The position numbers were made by a program, and so were the translations under genes. Shown piece after piece: positions 62,417 through 64,000 of a stretch of DNA of 64,000 bases. Position 1 is the first letter of the stretch. Each line of letters begins with the position of its first letter. This DNA is from Streptomyces sp. NRRL F-6131. GTDB taxonomy: Bacteria; Actinomycetota; Actinomycetes; Streptomycetales; Streptomycetaceae. The stretch is from the NCBI GenBank assembly GCA_000719695.1, contig JOHN01000007.1:62001-126000 (forward strand), given 5' to 3'. The notes under the pieces are model-generated. The model was given only the letters and a program-made list of their open reading frames with translations, did no database searches and was not told the origin of the DNA.

Positions 62417-62455
62417 GGCGGGCCGTCGTCGCCCGTGCCGTTCCTCGCTCCCCCG

Positions 62456-63685
62456 TCAGAACCAGTGCAGGCAGTGCGGGGGCTGCGGCGTGCGGAACAG
62501 GTCGTCGGCGAGCAGCGCCGCGCCCGCGTGGTGGGCCCGGACGCGGCCGGCGCGAACCAAGGTGCTCGGGGTGGTGCCGCCGAGGTAGATCGAGCCCAGG
62601 TCGCTGACGTCCAGGCTCAGGTCCGGCTCGCGGTCCGTCTCCACGCACTCCGCCTTCCCGTCCCGGACGGTCAGCAGGTAGCGGCCCCGCTCCCCGAGGA
62701 ACGCGTCGTCGACGTCGAGCACCAGCTCCCCGTCCGCGAACCACCCCCGGGCGGCCAGCGCCCGCGGTACGTCCAGCAGCCGCACCCAGAGCCAGTCCTC
62801 CTCGGCGCCCGTCTCGGCCCCCCGGACGTCCTCCAGCTGCCAGCGCAGCGGGCGCCAGGCCGGGACGTGCTTGAACACGATCTGCCCGACGAGGTCGTGG
62901 CCGAGCACGGTCCGGGCCAGCGCCGTGAACACCGCGTCGTCGAGGGCGATGACCTCGTCCACCGTCAGGATGCTGGTCTTGTTCACGCGGTCGAAGTCGC
63001 CGAGCGCGTAGCTGGCGTACCCGTCCGGGCTGCCGTCGGCATCGCGGTGCAGGACGACGTAGCGCGGGGTCGGGGCGATCGGCGGCTGTCCGGCCCGCAG
63101 GGCCCACCAGCGGTGCGGGCGGGAGAGCGCGCCGGGCTGGGCGCGCCGGTAGCGGTCGTAGACCTCTTCCAGGATCTCCTGGCAGTCGTCGCTCCGCAGC
63201 AGTTCGACGGAGCCGGTGTCCTCGCCGGCCGCCCTCAGGTCCGCGAAGCCGGCCCGGCTGCGCTGCACCGTCAGCCTGTTGGTCCAGGTCGCCGGCCCGT
63301 AGCCGAACCTGCGGTAGATCACGGCCTCCGAGGCGAGCAGCACCGAGAGGAACTCGCCGCGCTGCCGGACGTCCGCGAGCTGCTGCCGCATCATCGCGGT
63401 GAGCGCGCCCCGGCGCCGGTGCGAGGGCGCGACGCCGACGGCGGTGACGCCGGAGACCGGGACGATGTCGCCGCCGGGCAGGGTGAGTTCGAAGGAGTAC
63501 GCGGCGGCGGTGCCGACCGGCCGGCCCTCGGGCGTGACCGCGAACAGTCCGCGGTCCATCTCGAACGCCGACCACCAGGCCCCGCCGCCGTCCTCGGTGG
63601 TGTCCCCGGGGAACAGCCCGAACGCCGAGTGCATCGTGGCGACGAACGTCTTCCGGTCCTGCTCGGTCGTGGCGCGAATCTCCAT
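62456..63685 (-). CDS. Eis-like GNAT N-acetyltransferase
   Basis: A 409-residue protein of the Eis family: two GNAT domains plus a sterol-carrier-like C-terminal domain. The first GNAT has VSGVTAVGVAPSHRRRGALT (acetyl-CoA loop), LASEAVIYRRFGYGPATW with the conserved Tyr, and WTNRLTVQRSRAGF. The chain ends PPHCLHWF; in Eis the C-terminal Phe carboxylate takes part in catalysis. Mycobacterial Eis acetylates aminoglycosides at several amines; homologues in streptomycetes have broad or unknown substrates. The ATG at 63685 is used because the upstream frame has no family residues. Confidence 0.92.
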   Translation of the reverse strand: MEIRATTEQDRKTFVATMHSAFGLFPGDTTEDGGGAWWSAFEMDRGLFAVTPEGRPVGTAAAYSFELTLPGGDIVPVSGVTAVGVAPSHRRRGALTAMMRQQLADVRQRGEFLSVLLASEAVIYRRFGYGPATWTNRLTVQRSRAGFADLRAAGEDTGSVELLRSDDCQEILEEVYDRYRRAQPGALSRPHRWWALRAGQPPIAPTPRYVVLHRDADGSPDGYASYALGDFDRVNKTSILTVDEVIALDDAVFTALARTVLGHDLVGQIVFKHVPAWRPLRWQLEDVRGAETGAEEDWLWVRLLDVPRALAARGWFADGELVLDVDDAFLGERGRYLLTVRDGKAECVETDREPDLSLDVSDLGSIYLGGTTPSTLVRAGRVRAHHAGAALLADDLFRTPQPPHCLHWF

Positions 63686-63825
63686 CGGTACTGCGGCCTC
63701 CCGGGTCCGTCCGCACCACCTCCCGTGGCGCCCCGCCACAGTCCAGCCGCACCCCGTGCGCAGGTCAAGCGAATTAGCGCCGCCCCGCACCGCTCGCGCC
63801 CGAGGGAGCCGAGAGGGCCCGGGAC

Positions 63826-64000
63826 CTAGTTCTCCGGCTCCCAGGCGCGGAGCAGGTCGAGCAGCCCCGCGTCCCCGTCGACGCGCAGGGATGCGGCCGG
63901 GATGCGGTCGTACAGGTAGACGACCAACTCACCGGCCGTGCCGTGGACGGAGACGCCGGCCGCGTCCGCGTCCTCGCCGGTCGCGGCCGTGGGCGCGGGG
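63826..64000 (-). CDS. Maleylpyruvate-isomerase-like protein, C-terminal end only
   Basis: Only the last 57 codons are inside the window; the start is beyond 64000. The translation ends VSVHGTAGELVVYLYDRIPA then SLRVDGDAGLLDLLRAWEPE and N, with a TAG at 63828-63826. This V.G.A.EL...LY.R...L.V.GD..LL..L..W pattern is the C-terminal SCP2-like domain of mycothiol-dependent maleylpyruvate isomerase family proteins. Confidence 0.72.
   Translation of the reverse strand, partial: PAPTAATGEDADAAGVSVHGTAGELVVYLYDRIPAASLRVDGDAGLLDLLRAWEPEN

Overview
The window is chromosomal DNA of a high-GC actinomycete, most likely Streptomyces, Kitasatospora or a close relative. The signs are about 73% GC in hand-counted coding samples, strong third-position G/C bias, many GTG starts, GTGA-type stop/start overlaps, and family content typical of Streptomycetaceae (SARP-NB-ARC-TPR regulator, Pr6Pr, DUF6191, TIGR03084, an ImuA'/ImuB/DnaE2 mutasome and a DasR-type site before a chitinase). 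There is no rRNA, tRNA, prophage, insertion sequence or complete biosynthetic cluster. The genes look like an accessory or arm-proximal stretch of stress, detoxification and catabolic units.

Layout. 1-10.3 kb: a MarR regulator (cut by the window edge) divergent from a LigB-type dioxygenase, with two near-identical operators; then small-molecule genes (VOC, truncated globin, SDR with MerR, acyl-CoA ligase, GAF-LuxR, TIGR03084) and a lipoprotein gene broken by a frameshift. 10.4-16.8 kb: the SOS mutagenesis set imuA'-imuB-dnaE2, with a LexA box on the imuA' start codon and four copies of a ~103-bp tandem repeat upstream. 17.3-20.7 kb: aldo/keto reductase, NUDIX, HAD and a DUF2975/HTH pair with a perfect 15-bp inverted repeat. 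20.9-26.6 kb: a Ser/Thr kinase with a C-terminal ricin-like domain, convergent with a 1045-aa AfsR-like SARP. 26.8-29.5 kb: small stress genes. 29.6-33.8 kb: a likely amide-utilisation locus (MarR, AmiC-like sensor, APC permease, acetamidase/formamidase). 34.4-35.8 kb: a short leader peptide before an isopenicillin-N-synthase-like oxygenase. 36-42.8 kb: a MerR regulator facing a four-gene beta-oxidation operon (alpha-methylacyl-CoA racemase type CoA-transferase, acyl-CoA dehydrogenase, thiolase, FadJ). 43-46.2 kb: a translationally coupled membrane protein/histidine kinase/response regulator operon. 47-48.2 kb: a decayed patch with an orphan antitoxin, a toxin remnant and a twice-frameshifted S41 peptidase. 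48.2-53.5 kb: two ABC-F ATPases flanking a secreted trypsin-like lipoprotein. 53.5-64 kb: nitroreductase, GNAT, aldo/keto reductase, chitinase, an aberrant SDR with a zinc ribbon, a low-GC membrane protein, DUF6191, an Mrr-nuclease/TerD fusion, CutA, an Eis-like acetyltransferase and the end of a maleylpyruvate-isomerase-like gene.

How the genes work together. The clearest cross-window logic is regulatory. Four separated genes (17357 aldo/keto reductase, 26818 carboxymuconolactone-decarboxylase-like, 33860 SgcJ/SnoaL-like, 54977 aldo/keto reductase) share one MerR-type promoter: TTGACY, exactly 19 bp, then a weak -10, with an AGYGMACTYCAA core in the spacer. This predicts one electrophile- or aldehyde-responsive regulon. 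The most unusual single signal is the ~300-nt leader of the first ABC-F gene. It has a strong promoter, a three-codon upstream ORF with an ideal ribosome-binding site, and two perfect long-range inverted repeats that cross each other and so cannot form together without a pseudoknot. This looks like a ribosome-stalling attenuator. All function calls are from reading translated sequence and motifs; no database search was run.
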